Below are positions 18,302 through 26,334 of a DNA stretch of 64,000 nt, piece by piece. Below the pieces are notes generated by a model. The model did no database searches. It saw only the letters and a list, made by a program, of their open reading frames with translations, and was not told the DNA's origin. Both the position numbers and the translations under genes were made by a program. This stretch comes from Vibrio toranzoniae (GTDB taxonomy: Bacteria; Pseudomonadota; Gammaproteobacteria; Enterobacterales; Vibrionaceae), in the NCBI RefSeq assembly GCF_024347655.1, contig NZ_AP025515.1, positions 1,302,001 to 1,366,000 on the forward strand. Direction: 5' to 3'. Numbering within the stretch: the first letter of the stretch is position 1; the number at the start of each line of letters is the position of its first letter.

Positions 18302-19702
18302 ATGAAACCAATAAATACCCTACTCATATCCACGCTCGCACTTTGCTCTTTTAGTTCAGCCACATATGCCGACAGCATCCTTCATGCTTTCAACTGGAAG
18401 TACTCAGACGTAACAGCCAATGCCAATCAAATTGCCCAAGCTGGCTACAAGAAGGTACTGGTTGCTCCGGCAATGAAATCCAGCGGCAGCCAATGGTGGG
18501 CGCGTTACCAACCACAAGATCTGCGTACTATTGACTCTCCTTTGGGGAACAAACAAGATTTAGCCGCAATGATCACCGCACTTAAAGGCGTAGGTGTTGA
18601 TGTTTACGCTGATGTTGTACTCAACCACATGGCGAATGAAAGCTGGAAGCGAAGTGACTTGGATTACCCTGGCACTGAAGTGCTAAACGATTATGCCAGC
18701 CGTTCAAGTTACTATGCCGACCAGACTCTGTTTGGCAACTTAGGGCAAGGTTTTGTCTCGGCTAACGATTTCCATGCCGCAGGCTGTATTTCAGATTGGA
18801 ACGATCCGGGTCATGTTCAATACTGGCGTTTGTGTGGTGCCGATGGTGATGTGGGTCTTCCAGATCTAGACCCAAACAACTGGGTAGTGTCACAACAGCG
18901 TTTATACCTGAAAGCGTTAAAGGACATGGGCATCAAAGGTTTCCGAATTGATGCAGTGAAGCACATGAGTCAGTACCAAATCGACCAAGTGTTTATGTCT
19001 GAAATCACCGCGAACATGCATGTGTTTGGTGAGGTGATTACCAGTGGTGGAGCAGGGAACAGCGGTTATGAGTCTTTCTTAGCGCCTTACTTAAACAATA
19101 CTAACCATTCCGCGTACGATTTCCCGTTGTTTGCATCGATTCGATCAGCGTTCTCAATGAGCGGCGGTATGAACCAGCTGCATGATCCAAAAGCGTACGG
19201 CCAAGCACTCGATGACAACCGTTCGATCACCTTCGCGATCACACATGACATTCCAACCAACGACGGCTTCCGTTACCAAATTATGGACCCACAAGATGAG
19301 CAGCTTGCTTACGCTTACATTCTTGGTAAAGATGGTGGGACGCCGCTGATCTACAGCGATGATCTTCCTGATTCTGAAGACAAGGATAACGGTCGTTGGG
19401 GCAATGTGTGGAACAGTTCGACAATGAAAAACATGTTGAGCTTCCATAATGCAATGCAAGGCAAATCAATGACGATGATTTTGAGCGATCAGTGCACTTT
19501 GTTGTTCAAGCGTGGTAAAGAAGGCATAGTTGGTATTAATAAATGTGGTGAAACGCGTGGCGTGACAGTTGATACTTACCAACATGAGTTCAATTGGCAT
19601 GTTCAATATAAAGACGTATTGAGCAGCGCGACAGAAACCGTGACTTCTCGTTATCACACCTTCAACTTACCACCACGTAGTGCGCGTATGTTTAAGCTTT
19701 AG
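18302..19702 (+). CDS. Secreted alpha-amylase (GH13)
   Basis: The 466-residue protein carries a signal peptide with likely cleavage after TYA at residue 23. The four GH13 regions are visible: I DVVLNH (104-109), II GFRIDAVKH (213-221, nucleophile D217), III VFGE (acid/base E244), and IV THD (transition-state aspartate D316). It hydrolyses alpha-1,4-glucan bonds outside the cytoplasm. The length fits the short single-domain marine amylases without a starch-binding module. It stands alone, followed by its own terminator. Region IV reads THD where most members have NHD, a tolerated change. Confidence 0.92.
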   Translation: MKPINTLLISTLALCSFSSATYADSILHAFNWKYSDVTANANQIAQAGYKKVLVAPAMKSSGSQWWARYQPQDLRTIDSPLGNKQDLAAMITALKGVGVDVYADVVLNHMANESWKRSDLDYPGTEVLNDYASRSSYYADQTLFGNLGQGFVSANDFHAAGCISDWNDPGHVQYWRLCGADGDVGLPDLDPNNWVVSQQRLYLKALKDMGIKGFRIDAVKHMSQYQIDQVFMSEITANMHVFGEVITSGGAGNSGYESFLAPYLNNTNHSAYDFPLFASIRSAFSMSGGMNQLHDPKAYGQALDDNRSITFAITHDIPTNDGFRYQIMDPQDEQLAYAYILGKDGGTPLIYSDDLPDSEDKDNGRWGNVWNSSTMKNMLSFHNAMQGKSMTMILSDQCTLLFKRGKEGIVGINKCGETRGVTVDTYQHEFNWHVQYKDVLSSATETVTSRYHTFNLPPRSARMFKL

Positions 19703-19744
19703 TGCTTGCTCAATAAAGCGAAACACGATTGATAGATAGCATAT

Positions 19745-19770
19745 GCCGCAGTAAGTTCTGCGGCTTATTT
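19745..19770 (+). terminator. Terminator after alpha-amylase
   Basis: GCCGCAG (19745-19751) pairs with CTGCGGC (19758-19764), followed by TTATTTAT. It lies between the amylase and the convergent LysR gene. Confidence 0.75.
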
Positions 19771-19793
19771 ATATCTGGGCTTAAGGCTTACCG

Positions 19794-20768
19794 TCACTGT
19801 TGATCGCAGATAACACCAGACCAATGATTTTGATGGGATAGCGCTTTCAACAATTCGATCTCTTTCTCTGTCTCTATTTTAAGCCAATCAATGAGATCAT
19901 TAATCACAGGCGAGTGAGTGCGTTGGTGGATGAAATAGGTCCAAGCACTGTTTTGGATCTTGGCATTCTTCGGGCAGTACAAGAAGCCACGTTGTAGATC
20001 TTGTAAAACCAAAAGCAAATCCGTCACTGTGACACCTTCACCCGATAAGCAAGCGCTGAGTGCCATATCCAAGGACAAGAAACTGGTATTTCTGACGGGT
20101 TTCTTTGGTGGGAATTCAACATCGGCCAGCCATACTTTCCAATCATGATGATCTAAGGTCGGGTGCAGCCGTGGCATGGTTAAGATCGAATCGAGGTCGG
20201 TGTCTTTATTTGTTGAACTGGCGGAATGAGTTAAGTTTGTGGAGCAGACGGGGGCCATGAACTCTTCACGCAAGAAGGTGATGTCAGGCGCGTTGTCATA
20301 GCGTTTTTTGAATCGCGTATGGAAGATCAACAAGTCGTATTCGCTGCTGTTGATCGCTTCATCCTCTTCAATCACAGGAACTATCACGATCTCGTAATCA
20401 GGGTAACGCTCGTTTAATTCACGTACCTTAGAGATCAACACGCGCGTAGCGAAACTCAGGGTTGCTTTGATCACAATACGTTTCTGTTTAGGTTCACTCC
20501 AAGAAGCGATAACCGATTCGATATTTCCGTAACTTTCACGCAAAGCAACATACAAATCATGGCCTTGTACCGTTAATTCAATCGCTCGATGTTTACGAAT
20601 GATTAGCGATGCGTTCAGCTCATCTTCAAGCTGTTTGATCTGACGGCTGATCGCACTCTGTGTCACGTTAAGCTCATCAGCAGCCAACGTAAAGCTCATC
20701 AGCCTTGCAGCCACTTCGAAGGCTTTTAAGCCATTATGGGAGGATGGCAAGCTAGGATATGGGGTCAT
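19794..20768 (-). CDS. LysR-family regulator (GcvA-like)
   Basis: A 324-residue LysR protein with the N-terminal winged helix (about residues 15-75, FTLAADELNVTQSAISRQIKQLE) and a C-terminal substrate-binding domain. The N-terminal PSSHNGLKAFEVAAR is typical of the GcvA branch. It is divergent from the MATE transporter at 20869 with 100 bases between, so that transporter is its most likely target. The ligand is unknown. Confidence 0.88.
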   Translation of the reverse strand: MTPYPSLPSSHNGLKAFEVAARLMSFTLAADELNVTQSAISRQIKQLEDELNASLIIRKHRAIELTVQGHDLYVALRESYGNIESVIASWSEPKQKRIVIKATLSFATRVLISKVRELNERYPDYEIVIVPVIEEDEAINSSEYDLLIFHTRFKKRYDNAPDITFLREEFMAPVCSTNLTHSASSTNKDTDLDSILTMPRLHPTLDHHDWKVWLADVEFPPKKPVRNTSFLSLDMALSACLSGEGVTVTDLLLVLQDLQRGFLYCPKNAKIQNSAWTYFIHQRTHSPVINDLIDWLKIETEKEIELLKALSHQNHWSGVICDQQ

Positions 20769-20868
20769 AATTCATTCGTATGAGTTTTTGGAATGCTAGA
20801 GTCGCAAATTTATCAATTGAACGCCAGCCCCATCGATCGTATTTTGGGCGAAATTAACTGAGGCGCTC

Positions 20869-22221
20869 ATGAAAAAAATACTCACTCTTGCATTCCCTTT
20901 GATCATTTCACAGCTGATATCCATGGCTTTAGTCCTTACTGATGTTTGGATGATGTCGCGAATCAGCGTGTCAGCGCTTGCGGCGGGTGGCTTAGGCGCT
21001 TCTATCTACTTCTTCATCTTCATTATTGCGAGCAGCACAGTCGGTTGTGTCGCAAACCTAATTGCTATTGCTTATGGTCAGCGTGTGGCTCGCCCAGAGT
21101 TTGGTAATACACAAATTAGATTGGCGGTAAAAGGCGCAACCATGTTGGCGTTCGTGCTCAGCGTGACCTTAATGGCGAGCTTCTGGTTTGCTCCGTTGGT
21201 ATTAGAAGCAGCAAAACAGCCGCCAGAAGTGATCACCTTAGCGATGGAATATGTACACGCCTTGAAATGGGTAATGTTGCCTTCGCTTATCTTATTGGTG
21301 CTGCGTGGCTTAACCAGTGCGTTTGGTAATGTGCGTTCTATTCTGGTGATGTCGATTATCACTGTGATTTTGAATGTACCAGTCAGCTACTTCCTTACGT
21401 TCCAACTTGATATGGGCTTAACAGGCTTGGGCTTAGGCACGGCTATCGCGGCATTTATCGTGATGGTTGGATATACGGTTTGGGTGTTTAAACGTGATGA
21501 GTTCAAACAGTTCGCCCCTTGGCTCAATACCGAAGAGTACTCCATCAAGCTGATGAGCCCTTTGTTGTTAATGGGTTTACCTATCGGCTTGGCGGCCTTG
21601 CTTGAGCATGGCTTGATATACGGTGGCACTTTAATGGCGGGTACTATCAGTATTGCTTCGTTAGCTCTACACCAAATCTTACTTCAATGTTTAAGCTTTA
21701 CTTGGAACTTCAACTTCGGCTTTTCACAAGCTGCCGCTATTTTGGTTGGCCGTGATTTTGGTGCGGGTAACTACGAAGGAATTAAAAGAACCTCGATTCA
21801 AAGCTTTATACTGGTGTCGGTATTGAGTGTGGTCTTGTCTGTTGTGTTCATTCTATGGCCGGAAATGATTGCTTCTATCTTTAAGCTAAATGATGGCACT
21901 GGCGCAATGACGTCGCTATTGGCTTCGGTTATCTGGGTCGTGGCGTTGTGCTTTATTGTTGATGCTTGGCAACTGTTGGCGATTAACCTGCTAAGAGGAA
22001 TGAAGATTGTCTCCATGCCAACGGTGATGACTGCTATCGGTTACTGGGTATTTGGCCTGCCTGCCGCTTGGTATTTGATGCCAAAATTTGAATTGGCAGG
22101 GATCTGGGGTGGAATCGGCGTTGGCTTGGGTGTGACTGGTATTCTGTTGCTTATTCAACTGATGTTTGTCATTCAAAAGAACAGCAAGTCTCCGGAGCTA
22201 TCGAATCATGCTTATTCATGA
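20869..22221 (+). CDS. MATE-family efflux transporter
   Basis: The 450-residue protein has twelve predicted helices in two MatE halves; LAFPLIISQLISMALVLTD and the Asp in helix 1 region are typical of NorM-like sodium- or proton-coupled multidrug exporters. TGAGG lies shortly before the ATG. The divergent LysR regulator at 19794-20768 is its probable control. The substrate range cannot be read from sequence. Confidence 0.88.
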   Translation: MKKILTLAFPLIISQLISMALVLTDVWMMSRISVSALAAGGLGASIYFFIFIIASSTVGCVANLIAIAYGQRVARPEFGNTQIRLAVKGATMLAFVLSVTLMASFWFAPLVLEAAKQPPEVITLAMEYVHALKWVMLPSLILLVLRGLTSAFGNVRSILVMSIITVILNVPVSYFLTFQLDMGLTGLGLGTAIAAFIVMVGYTVWVFKRDEFKQFAPWLNTEEYSIKLMSPLLLMGLPIGLAALLEHGLIYGGTLMAGTISIASLALHQILLQCLSFTWNFNFGFSQAAAILVGRDFGAGNYEGIKRTSIQSFILVSVLSVVLSVVFILWPEMIASIFKLNDGTGAMTSLLASVIWVVALCFIVDAWQLLAINLLRGMKIVSMPTVMTAIGYWVFGLPAAWYLMPKFELAGIWGGIGVGLGVTGILLLIQLMFVIQKNSKSPELSNHAYS

Positions 22222-22386
22222 GTGGCTTGTACTGCTAGCCTCTAACCATCAACCTTGAGCTATAAACCTTTCACTATAAAACCTGAACTGTGAATCTCGT
22301 AATATAGACCTTGGTCTTACAGAAACCGAGCACAAAGGTGACTAGAATGGTTTGAGTTGCTCATCATTTTATCAAGGAATACACAA

Positions 22387-22632
22387 ATGGAAGTTGGACT
22401 GTTCTGGGCTGAAAAAGGAATGTTAGTGCTTGGCGCACTGTTTGTTTTAACGAGCATAATGCAGTACGGAAGACGCAGTAGCGATTGGAAAGGCGTGATT
22501 ACGATGTTCTACAAGCGTATCCCAATGAATATTGCGGAATACAAATGGTACCGACTCGGTATCGCGTTATTGGTTTTTGCCGTAATCATCCGTTTTGCCT
22601 TGCTGATTCTATGGCCTACCTATCAGTTCTAG
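22387..22632 (+). CDS. Small two-helix membrane protein, unknown function
   Basis: An 81-residue protein with a hydrophobic segment near residues 8-27 and another near 56-76, separated by a basic stretch (GRRSSDWKG and YKRIPMN). The ATG at 22387 is chosen because AAGGAA stands about 8 bases before it; the frame extends ten codons upstream without a ribosome-binding site. No family recognised. It follows the MATE gene in the same direction but 165 bases away. Confidence 0.6.
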   Translation: MEVGLFWAEKGMLVLGALFVLTSIMQYGRRSSDWKGVITMFYKRIPMNIAEYKWYRLGIALLVFAVIIRFALLILWPTYQF

Positions 22633-23035
22633 CTTTTTTCGTTAATGCTTTTGCTTTAGTTCTTATGCTTTAATCTTGAGGTATTGGCTTATCTCTTACA
22701 TTTGTGAGCATCTCTTACATTAGGCATACAAAGCGATAAATGCACGAGTAAACCGAGCCTTAATATACTCATTTATTCAAGTTATTATTAACGCTATCAT
22801 TTAATAGAATTAGTGCTATTACTCCATAAAATAGTGCAGTTAGTTGATTAATAATAATTGTTATTATCTTTGTAGCATATTGATTTACATAAAGAATAAT
22901 ACAAGATAATAGCTCACCCGCCTGTTTTATCATTCTTACTAATAATCTACACATAAATCCATTCACCTCGTACCTGATACCATAAGGATCTGTTACACTC
23001 GTCCGAATTAGCTTTAATTTGTCGGTGGTGCATTT
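22633..23035. other. AT-rich intergenic region with one Fur-like box
   Basis: No gene supported. On the minus strand GATAATAACAATTATTATT (22868-22850) matches the Fur consensus at about 15 of 19 positions, but the surroundings are very AT-rich, so chance is possible. It lies about 170 bases before the receiver-CheC gene. Confidence 0.35.
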
Positions 23036-24040
23036 ATGTCGTTCCCAGTTCTTATATGTGATGATTCTGCGTTAGCAAGGAAGCAGATGGCTCGATCACT
23101 GCCTAGTTCTCTAAATGCAGATATAACTTTTGCTGTTCATGGGCTTAATGCACTTGAAGAGTTAGCTCAAAACCAGTTTAAACTGATGTTTCTTGACCTC
23201 ACCATGCCGGAACTAGATGGCTATGGAACATTGGAAGAGATGCAACGTTTAGGTGATACCACGCCTGTTGTGGTTGTTTCGGGTGACATACAACCAAAAG
23301 CGCAGCAGAAGGTCATGGACCTTGGTGCCAAAGCGTTTTTACAAAAGCCGATCGATAAAGAAGCGTTAAAAGCCATTTTACGCGAGCATGTTGAGCCACC
23401 AAAACAGCCTCAGTTGGTGACGCCTACCGCTCTAGAGCTGCCAATACTGCGTAGACGCGATATCTACATGGAAGTGGCTAACGTTGCGATAGGCCGTGCG
23501 GCCGATGCATTGGCGCGTCACTTTAATGTATTTGTGCACTTACCATTGCCGAACGTGAACATCTTCGAAGTGAGTGAATTGCATATGGCACTTCGTGACC
23601 TAGCAGACAACGACCAAGTATCGGGTGTTTGCCAAGGCTTTAGCGGAGAAGGCATCGCAGGCGAGGCATTAGTCTTGTTGAGCGATTCCAGCGTGAGCGA
23701 CCTTAAAAAGCTCATGAAGGTACCAACAGACAGCGAACAGCTTGAAGAGTTAGAACTGCTGATGGACGTGTCGAATATCCTTGTTGGCTCGTTCTTGAAT
23801 GGGTTAGGGGAGCAATCAGAAGTTCGTTTTTTCCAGAGCTCGCCTGTTCTGCTAGGGCAACACATCTCAATTGATTCTATCATCGAAAATACCAGTGGCT
23901 CGTTTAAGAAGACCATGACTTTTGAAGTCAGCTATAACATTGATGGTACTTCCATTCGTTGCGACCTTCTGTTTATGTTCGTGGACGAATCCCTGCCTCT
24001 TCTAGACAACAAATTGGCCTACTTAATGGAGGAGTTTTAA
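23036..24040 (+). CDS. Response regulator: receiver plus CheC/CheX-like phosphatase domain
   Basis: The 334-residue protein has a CheY-type receiver (residues 1-118: acidic pair D9-D10, phosphoacceptor D54, lysine K104) and a C-terminal CheC-like domain (about 140-330) with the signature ELELLMDVSNILVG, whose Glu and Asn are the phosphatase residues of CheC/CheX. It may dephosphorylate CheY-type proteins or its own receiver under control of an upstream kinase. No kinase lies next to it. The stop is one base before the next gene's ATG, so the two are cotranscribed. Confidence 0.85.
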   Translation: MSFPVLICDDSALARKQMARSLPSSLNADITFAVHGLNALEELAQNQFKLMFLDLTMPELDGYGTLEEMQRLGDTTPVVVVSGDIQPKAQQKVMDLGAKAFLQKPIDKEALKAILREHVEPPKQPQLVTPTALELPILRRRDIYMEVANVAIGRAADALARHFNVFVHLPLPNVNIFEVSELHMALRDLADNDQVSGVCQGFSGEGIAGEALVLLSDSSVSDLKKLMKVPTDSEQLEELELLMDVSNILVGSFLNGLGEQSEVRFFQSSPVLLGQHISIDSIIENTSGSFKKTMTFEVSYNIDGTSIRCDLLFMFVDESLPLLDNKLAYLMEEF

Positions 24041-24041
24041 T

Positions 24042-24479
24042 ATGCTGAATCTTCCTGCTGAATTTGAACAGTTCCACTGGATGGTGGACATGGTTCAAAA
24101 CGTCGATATGGGGCTGGTGGTCATTAACCGTGACTTTCAGGTACAAGTTTGGAATGGCTTCATGACGCACCATAGTGGTAAGCAATCGCATGACGCGATC
24201 GGTAAGTCGATCTTTGAACTGTTTCCTGAAATCCCAGAAGAGTGGTTTAGGATGAAAACCAAGCCAGTCTACGATTTAGGCTGCCGTAGCTTCATTACAT
24301 GGCAACAAAGGCCTTATCTGTTTAAGTGTCGTAATGTTAGGCCAGTAACTCAACAAGCTGATTTTATGTATCAGAACGTGACACTGAACCCGATGCGTTC
24401 GCCAACAGGCCAAGTCACCTCATTGTTCTTGTCTATTCAAGATGCGACAGCAGAAGCGTTGATGTCTCAAAAGGGCTAA
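24042..24479 (+). CDS. Stand-alone PAS-domain protein
   Basis: A 145-residue protein made up of a single PAS domain (MGLVVINRDFQVQVWN at the start, GKSIFELFPEIPEEWF in the middle, LFLSIQDATAEAL at the end). No output domain is present. GGAGGAG lies just before the start, and the preceding gene ends one base before it. It is probably a sensory partner that binds a ligand or a kinase and works with the receiver-CheC protein; the cue is unknown. Confidence 0.8.
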   Translation: MLNLPAEFEQFHWMVDMVQNVDMGLVVINRDFQVQVWNGFMTHHSGKQSHDAIGKSIFELFPEIPEEWFRMKTKPVYDLGCRSFITWQQRPYLFKCRNVRPVTQQADFMYQNVTLNPMRSPTGQVTSLFLSIQDATAEALMSQKG

Positions 24480-24537
24480 CACATTTTCTAGCTCGATTAT
24501 TCAATAGCTTTAAAAGAGCGCTCCGAACATCGAATAA

Positions 24538-24571
24538 AATGGTTAAGGTTCTCACCTTAGCCATTTTTTTG
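24538..24571 (+). terminator. Terminator after the receiver-CheC/PAS pair
   Basis: AATGGTTAAGGT (24538-24549) pairs with ACCTTAGCCATT (24554-24565) with one G-U pair and runs into T7. Confidence 0.8.
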
Positions 24572-24936
24572 ATGTCTATGCTTCGGGTGTGTTTCCAAAC
24601 TGGTGCTAAATGTAAAGTCATGAGATTGCCGAATTTGCTCGCAAACGAAGAAAACTTGGGAAAAAATCGAATTTATTTAAGAAAAAAGGCATTTTTTTGT
24701 TGGAGAAAAGTATAAATTTTATGTGATTTAGAGGCATTTTCTTCACATATTTACTTAGTGATAGAGGGATTGAGCTAAAAAGGGAGAAAACGATTGCGTA
24801 ATAAACCGACAGTGCTTGCGTTAGAGGTTCGCTAAGTTATTAATTAGTAAGGATTTAGTGGCAAGGTGTAACTGAGGGTTTTTACCAGATATGGAATCTT
24901 TGAGAGGATAGCATAAAAAAAAGTGAAATATCAGAC

Positions 24937-25005
24937 TTGCTGTTACTAAATCACGACCTATAATGCTGAAAACCGGAGCGTCTGCCAACGCTCCGGTTTT
25001 TTTGT
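24937..25005 (+). promoter_or_regulatory. Strong promoter with immediate hairpin, guaC leader
   Basis: TTGCTG (24937-24942), a 16-base spacer and a perfect TATAAT (24959-24964) predict a start near 24971. Exactly there begins an 11-bp perfect stem (24971-24981 with 24988-24998) followed by seven T. The transcript would open with an intrinsic-terminator-like hairpin, then a leader of about 90 nt to guaC at 25092. The loop sequence CGTCTGCCAACG recurs at about 25029-25040. This could stabilise the 5' end, attenuate guaC, or release a very short RNA. Confidence 0.6.
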
Positions 25006-25091
25006 GTCCGAAGAAAAGTAAACTCGTCTGCCAACGGTTTTACTACGCATTTCGCGAGAGACACATCATTTTATGAATCAAGGAAAACACC

Positions 25092-26135
25092 ATGCGTATC
25101 GAACAAGAACTTAAGTTAGGTTTCAAAGATGTACTCTTCCGTCCGAAGCGTTCTACCCTTAAAAGCCGTTCTCAAGTTGAATTAACCCGCGATTTTACAT
25201 TCAAGCATAGCGGTCGTCAATGGTCTGGTACTCCAGTAATTGCTGCGAACATGGATTCGGTAGCAAGCTTTGAAATGGCAGCTGCTCTAGCAGAGCACGG
25301 TGTGATGACTGCGGTACACAAGCACTACACAGTAGAGCAGTGGGCTGAGTTCGCTAAAACAGCAGACAAGAAAACACTGAACAATGTATTTGTTTCAACG
25401 GGTACATCTGAAGCTGAGTTTGAGAAAGTTAAGAAGATCATGGCGCTTAGCGAAGACTTCGTATTTATCTGTATTGATATCGCTAACGGCTACTCGGAGC
25501 ACCTGGTTGATTACGTGCAAAAAGTACGTGCTGAATTCCCAACTAAAGTTATCTCTGCCGGTAACGTGGTAACAGGTGACATGGTTGAAGAGCTAATCTT
25601 AGCGGGCGCAGACATCGTTAAGGTTGGTATCGGCCCTGGCTCGGTTTGTACTACTCGTGTTAAAACAGGTGTAGGTTACCCTCAACTTTCTGCAATCATC
25701 GAATGTGGCGACGCGGCACACGGCCTTGGTGGCATGATCATCGGTGACGGTGGCTGTTCATGTGCGGGTGACGTATCTAAAGCGTTCGGCGGCGGCGCTG
25801 ACTTCGTAATGCTAGGCGGCATGCTAGCGGGTCACTCTGAATCAGGCGGTGAAGTCGTAGAGCAAGACGGTAAGCAATACATGAAATTTTACGGCATGTC
25901 ATCTCAGTCGGCTATGGACAAGCACTCTGGTGGTGTTGCTAAGTACCGTGCAGCAGAAGGTAAGACTGTTTTACTTCCATACCGTGGTTCTGTTCATCAC
26001 ACAATTTCTGACATCCTTGGTGGTGTACGTTCAACTTGTACATACGTAGGCGCAGCAAAGCTTAAAGAGCTAACTAAGCGTACGACTTTCATCCGTGTAC
26101 AAGAGCAAGAGAACAACATATTCGGTAAAGAGTAA
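25092..26135 (+). CDS. guaC: GMP reductase
   Basis: The 347-residue enzyme matches GuaC throughout: N-terminal MRIEQELKLGFKDVL, active-site loop GIGPGSVCTTR with the catalytic cysteine near residue 186, and GDGGCSCAGDVSKAFGGGADF. It reduces GMP to IMP with NADPH, linking guanine and adenine nucleotide pools in the cytoplasm. AAGGAA lies before the ATG. Preceded by the promoter-hairpin leader and closed by a strong terminator; codon use is regular, and the gene is core genome. Confidence 0.97.
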   Translation: MRIEQELKLGFKDVLFRPKRSTLKSRSQVELTRDFTFKHSGRQWSGTPVIAANMDSVASFEMAAALAEHGVMTAVHKHYTVEQWAEFAKTADKKTLNNVFVSTGTSEAEFEKVKKIMALSEDFVFICIDIANGYSEHLVDYVQKVRAEFPTKVISAGNVVTGDMVEELILAGADIVKVGIGPGSVCTTRVKTGVGYPQLSAIIECGDAAHGLGGMIIGDGGCSCAGDVSKAFGGGADFVMLGGMLAGHSESGGEVVEQDGKQYMKFYGMSSQSAMDKHSGGVAKYRAAEGKTVLLPYRGSVHHTISDILGGVRSTCTYVGAAKLKELTKRTTFIRVQEQENNIFGKE

Positions 26136-26164
26136 TCTGAACGACTTCGAATAGTTTGAAAATC

Positions 26165-26192
26165 AAGAGCCGCTTTTTAGCGGCTCTTTTTT
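26165..26192 (+). terminator. guaC terminator (left copy of a duplicated terminator)
   Basis: A perfect 10-bp stem pairs 26165-26174 with 26179-26188 around TTTT and runs into T6. The 25-base unit AAGAGCCGC...GCGGCTCTTT is repeated exactly at 30284-30308. Confidence 0.9.
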
Positions 26193-26334
26193 GTTTGGGG
26201 CTTATAAAGGAATTTTTGATATGCAGCCTACATAACCGATCAAATTCCTTGCTAAAGGTGGGTAAAACAAGGTGTATGAGTTGTTTCAATGTTAGATGTT
26301 CATGTCATTACTGAGGGAACATGACGGGATAAGT

